From NCBI GenBank assembly GCA_021810505.1, contig JAJZIR010000018.1, positions 1-51,740 of the forward strand: a stretch of 51,740 nt of DNA, written 5' to 3'. The translations under genes and the position numbers were made by a program. Source of the DNA: a bacterium (lineage in GTDB: Bacteria > Deinococcota > Deinococci > Deinococcales > Deinococcaceae). Position 1 is the first letter of the stretch. The number at the start of each line of letters is the position of its first letter. Below are positions 49,299 to 51,740 of this stretch, piece by piece. Under the pieces are notes generated by a model. The model searched no databases. It was not told the origin of the DNA and saw only the letters and a program-made list of their open reading frames with translations.

Positions 49299-50912
49299 CT
49301 AAGGGATCGCGTAAGCGACCAGTTGTGGGTGGCCGCCCCCGTGCAACCCCAGCTTAGGCCCTCCTGCTGGCACGAGAACGGTGTTGCCGGCGATGGCAAT
49401 CGTTGAGTTGTCCGACGTAGGCAATGCGTGGCGGTAAACGACTGCGCCGGTATACCGGTTGAGCGCCACCAGAACACCGCTGTATAGCGTCGTAAAGACC
49501 AGGTTATTCGAGACAGTAGCTCCCCCTAAGGGCATTTGGGGGAACTTAGTGTCCCATTCGACTTTTCCGGTGGCGAGGCTGAGTGCCTCTATCTCACCGG
49601 TCGCCCGGGTGTGTACCGACGCGACGTTTGCTCCTGCGACCTGACGCAGGGAAGTGAAGCGGAAGGGATCGTCGACGGTCGCTACGTAGACGCTACCGCC
49701 GGCCACTGCCAGGTTGCTCAACACCCCACCCAAGGAGCCTGGCTCGTAGGTAAAAGGTGCCTTCAGCTTGTTCCGGTGGTGGAGAGCCTGGAGGGAGTCT
49801 CGGCCATGGCCATTATGCCTCCCGACCGGTGTCTTCCAGAGGAGGGCACCGGTCGCGGCGTTCATCGCGTAGACCACACCCATCTTCCCCGAGCCGATGA
49901 CTGCCGGAATGCGGCCGACGGTAGCCGCGACCGGCGAAGTCTGCATGTCGTAGTCTTTGAAGTCGTCCGGAACCCCTTGGTAGTACCACCGGAGCTTACC
50001 CGTAGCTGCGGCCAGGTTCACGTCGCTGTCCGTATAGGCGAGGGTAGAAGGGTGCTGGATCGCAGAGGCGGCCGACTGGTAGGGGTTACCTGTACCGTAG
50101 GTGACCGACCCGTCCGTCCCGACGAGAGGCGTCTCCCAAGCTCCACCAGCTACGAACACACCGGGATGGGTATGGCGCAGGGTGCTGAATTTCCAGATAA
50201 CCGCCCCATCCGACGCGTTGAGCGCGAGCAAAACACCTCCATGTGAGCTTTTCCCGAACGCACTCGCCAGGTAAACCCGCCCGCCAGCAACCTGAGGTTG
50301 GATGCCGAAGGTACCCTGACTCTTCCTCAGGAGATGGCGGTCCACCCAGAGGGGCTTGCCGGTCGCTGCCGAGAGGGCGAAAGCGGTCGTCGGTGAATCG
50401 CCATAGACGACCCCGCCTTCGACCGCAACGCCGTCTGGACCTAGGCTGGGGAGCGGAGAATTCAGGCGATACTCCCACTTGAGCTTCCCAGATGCCAGCG
50501 ACAGCGCATAGACATTGGCGTAGAGATCTTGAAGATAGACGACACCACCCACTACGATCGGCGTCGCGGCGAGCGAACCAAACACCGAAACTCCTTTGGC
50601 TGCCTTGCCTGTGATCTTGAAAGACCAGACCTGCCTCAGGCTCGCCACATTCGCCGACGAGATCGTCGAGCCTGGCGCCACGCGGTTGTTGGCGAGGTCA
50701 GCATTGGGGTATGGCCATGAACCCGATGGCCCCGAAGTGGCCGAGCCAGCCATACCACCGATCAACCCTCCCGCAGCCACCAAGCTCGCGGCTGCAAGAA
50801 GCCCAGACTTGAAATACCTGCGCCCTAGCGAACGGACACGGCCGTAGTGTTCGCCGCGTGAGCTGGCCATGGTCCCGGCGATCCAAGAGGCACTTTCGTC
50901 CGATGACCTCAT
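49299..50912 (-). CDS. exported PQQ-like beta-propeller protein
   Basis: A 537-residue protein. The N-terminal GRRYFKSGLLAAASLVAAGG (about residues 30-49) looks like a twin-arginine signal. The rest is built of repeated propeller blades with the PQQ-like pattern, e.g. VYALSLASGKLKWEY, AFALSAATGKPLWVD, LLALNASDGAVIWKF, VYAMNAATGALLWKT, IEALSLATGKVEWDT and LVALNRYTGAVVYRH. It may be a quinoprotein dehydrogenase-like enzyme or a non-catalytic propeller; the cofactor-binding disulphide of alcohol dehydrogenases is not seen. ATG with GGAGG SD. Lower GC than its neighbours. Confidence 0.85.
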   Translation of the reverse strand: MRSSDESASWIAGTMASSRGEHYGRVRSLGRRYFKSGLLAAASLVAAGGLIGGMAGSATSGPSGSWPYPNADLANNRVAPGSTISSANVASLRQVWSFKITGKAAKGVSVFGSLAATPIVVGGVVYLQDLYANVYALSLASGKLKWEYRLNSPLPSLGPDGVAVEGGVVYGDSPTTAFALSAATGKPLWVDRHLLRKSQGTFGIQPQVAGGRVYLASAFGKSSHGGVLLALNASDGAVIWKFSTLRHTHPGVFVAGGAWETPLVGTDGSVTYGTGNPYQSAASAIQHPSTLAYTDSDVNLAAATGKLRWYYQGVPDDFKDYDMQTSPVAATVGRIPAVIGSGKMGVVYAMNAATGALLWKTPVGRHNGHGRDSLQALHHRNKLKAPFTYEPGSLGGVLSNLAVAGGSVYVATVDDPFRFTSLRQVAGANVASVHTRATGEIEALSLATGKVEWDTKFPQMPLGGATVSNNLVFTTLYSGVLVALNRYTGAVVYRHALPTSDNSTIAIAGNTVLVPAGGPKLGLHGGGHPQLVAYAIP

Positions 50913-50979
50913 ACCGCCTCCTCAGGGAGTTCGCTCACCCAACACACCGCGGGTAACGAGCGCAGGTGCAACCACTCTC

Positions 50980-50985
50980 ATCTTA
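50980..50985 (-). promoter_or_regulatory. -10 candidate for the propeller gene
   Basis: TAAGAT (minus strand 50985-50980), 67 nt before ATG 50912, giving a leader with GGAGG. A 17-codon frame starting GTG 50975 and ending before the SD is present but has poor spacing (4 nt). Confidence 0.35.
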
Positions 50986-50989
50986 CCCC

Positions 50990-51376
50990 CCTCCCAGCGC
51001 AAGGGCCAAGGGATAGGCGGGATTAAGGAAGGGGCGGGTGGGAAATAAGTCGGAGGAGTAGGTCAGCAAGCAGCCGACCTGATCGGCACCGGCACCTCAC
51101 AGGGTGGGCAGTAAGTCAGGAGGACGGGTCAGTAGGAAAACAAGAAGGGCTAAGAGCCCCCTCCCCACTGGCTCTGCTCTGGCAGGGGAGATACCCAGGT
51201 CCCGGCCCCGGCTGATTCCGCGGATGGTGTGCAAGGTGTGGTCTCGCAGATCCTGGCCGCGCACGGATCCCTCGGATCCTGACAGCCAGGGCAGGGAGTA
51301 GGTCCAGCAGCCCTGTAGCCCGAGTCCCTGAGCTGGCCCCTCCTCGCCGCCGGGGAGCCAGCTAGGTCGGGGAACA
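50990..51376. other. gene-free region with imperfect direct repeats
   Basis: No gene supported. A motif of about 34 bp containing TAAGTCGGAGGAGTAGGTCAG (near 51047-51067) recurs imperfectly near 51111-51132. A small hairpin GGGCT-AAG-AGCCC occurs at about 51147-51159. Open frames here are G/R/P-rich by-products of composition. Confidence 0.4.
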
Positions 51377-51648
51377 GGTCGGAACCTACCCATCCGAGCC
51401 CACCCGAGCCCATCCGGCCCACCCGAGCCAAGACACTAAGCACCGGTGCGTGCACACGTACGCACCCACGGGATTGCTGGTCGGAACCTACCCATCCGAG
51501 CCCACCCGAGCCCATCCGGCCCACCCGAGCCAAGACACTAAGCACCGGTGCGTGCACACGTACGCACCCACGGGATTGCTGGTCAGAACCTACCCATCCG
51601 AGCCCACCCGAGCCCATCCGGCCCACCCGAGCCAAGACACTAAGCACC
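51377..51648. repeat. 102-bp tandem repeat, about 2.7 copies
   Basis: Copies begin at 51377, 51479 and 51581 (last partial, to about 51648) and are nearly identical (one visible change, GGTCGG to GGTCAG). Each full copy has C-rich 10-bp subrepeats (CCCACCCGAG/CCCATCCGG) and an inverted repeat GGTGCGT-(8 nt)-ACGCACC (51445-51466, 51547-51568). The period is a multiple of 3, so frames stay open without implying a gene. Confidence 0.9.
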
Positions 51649-51740
51649 CCTCCCCCTCGCCGCCGGGGAGGGGGAACGGCTAGGAGAGGTCCGGAATCCT
51701 GGATGGCCGTGATAGCCGTGGCAAGGAACCCTGGACGGCC
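51649..51740. other. window end, nothing recognised
   Basis: Non-coding, GC-rich sequence after the tandem repeats; no gene start is visible before the window ends. Confidence 0.3.

Noticed and set aside
51150-51647. A 165-codon frame with 34-residue repeats over the tandem repeats
   Set aside because: The 102-bp period keeps any frame open; no start signal, and the translation is Gly/Val/Arg-rich only because of the C-rich repeat.
51377-51648. CRISPR array
   Set aside because: The whole 102-bp unit repeats, with no unique spacers and no cas genes.

Overview
This is a high-GC bacterial chromosome segment with tightly packed genes, many GTG and TTG starts, and mostly housekeeping content. 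No rRNA or tRNA is visible, so lineage has to be inferred. Three features point towards Deinococcota or another Terrabacteria lineage: small proteins that resemble Deinococcus-Thermus families as I remember them (137-361, 374-847), an FmdB-type protein that has lost all its zinc cysteines (34859-35158), and widespread leaderless promoters, which are well documented in Deinococcus. A LolA-like periplasmic protein suggests a diderm envelope. Treat the taxonomy as a moderate-confidence inference; Chloroflexota or Dormibacterota-like lineages are not excluded.

Layout. 0.1-8.4 kb: small proteins, a UPF0173 hydrolase, a PH-domain/HAD pair, Ppx/GppA, a deoxyhypusine-synthase-like enzyme, a YihY/BrkB membrane protein, ThyX, an EVE protein and a membrane-anchored trypsin-like protease. 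8.4-17.3 kb: a structured gene-free stretch, a GntR-SDR-M32 carboxypeptidase operon, a LolA-like protein, a TetR/P450/metallo-beta-lactamase-fold cassette with a visible operator, and an APC permease ending in a 36-bp perfect palindrome. 17.3-25.1 kb: a phosphoesterase, FolE, PurA with a degenerate E2-like protein, the DUF5693-CsaB-thioesterase operon and an FtsB/DivIC-like protein. 25.2-30.5 kb: a thioesterase, a DUF2007-like protein, a ROK kinase, a DtxR/MntR regulator and GlcF-GlcD. 30.6-36.3 kb: FolB-FolK, HolB, a phosphoesterase, HemW, the FmdB-like protein, a second secreted protease and FUN14. 36.3-43.7 kb: an ECF sigma factor with a putative membrane anti-sigma, aldolase, GatB, RlmH, small proteins, RsmI and PfkA. 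43.7-47.9 kb: surface-polysaccharide genes (GalE, WbaP-like transferase, Wzt/Wzm-like ABC exporter). 47.9-51.7 kb: a sparse, less GC-rich end with an isoprenylcysteine-methyltransferase-like protein, a Tat-type PQQ-propeller protein and 102-bp tandem repeats.

Gene expression architecture is the most striking feature. At least 16 genes have a TANNNT -10 box ending 5-7 nt before the start codon, so their mRNAs should be leaderless. Five divergent pairs place two such promoters back to back. Co-directional genes are commonly joined by 4-nt NTGA stop/start overlaps; all four NTG codons occur, including two apparent CTG starts (folK, rsmI). Several genes are preceded by tiny leaderless reading frames, two of which end in the same GTGA overlap with the main gene, suggesting a leaderless-uORF coupling mode of translation.

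Functionally, FolE, FolB and FolK are pterin/folate steps and ThyX is the folate-dependent thymidylate synthase. GlcF-GlcD oxidise glycolate or lactate, and aldolase, PfkA and the ROK kinase cover upper glycolysis. GalE, the WbaP-like transferase and Wzm/Wzt, with CsaB elsewhere, build and export cell-surface glycans.
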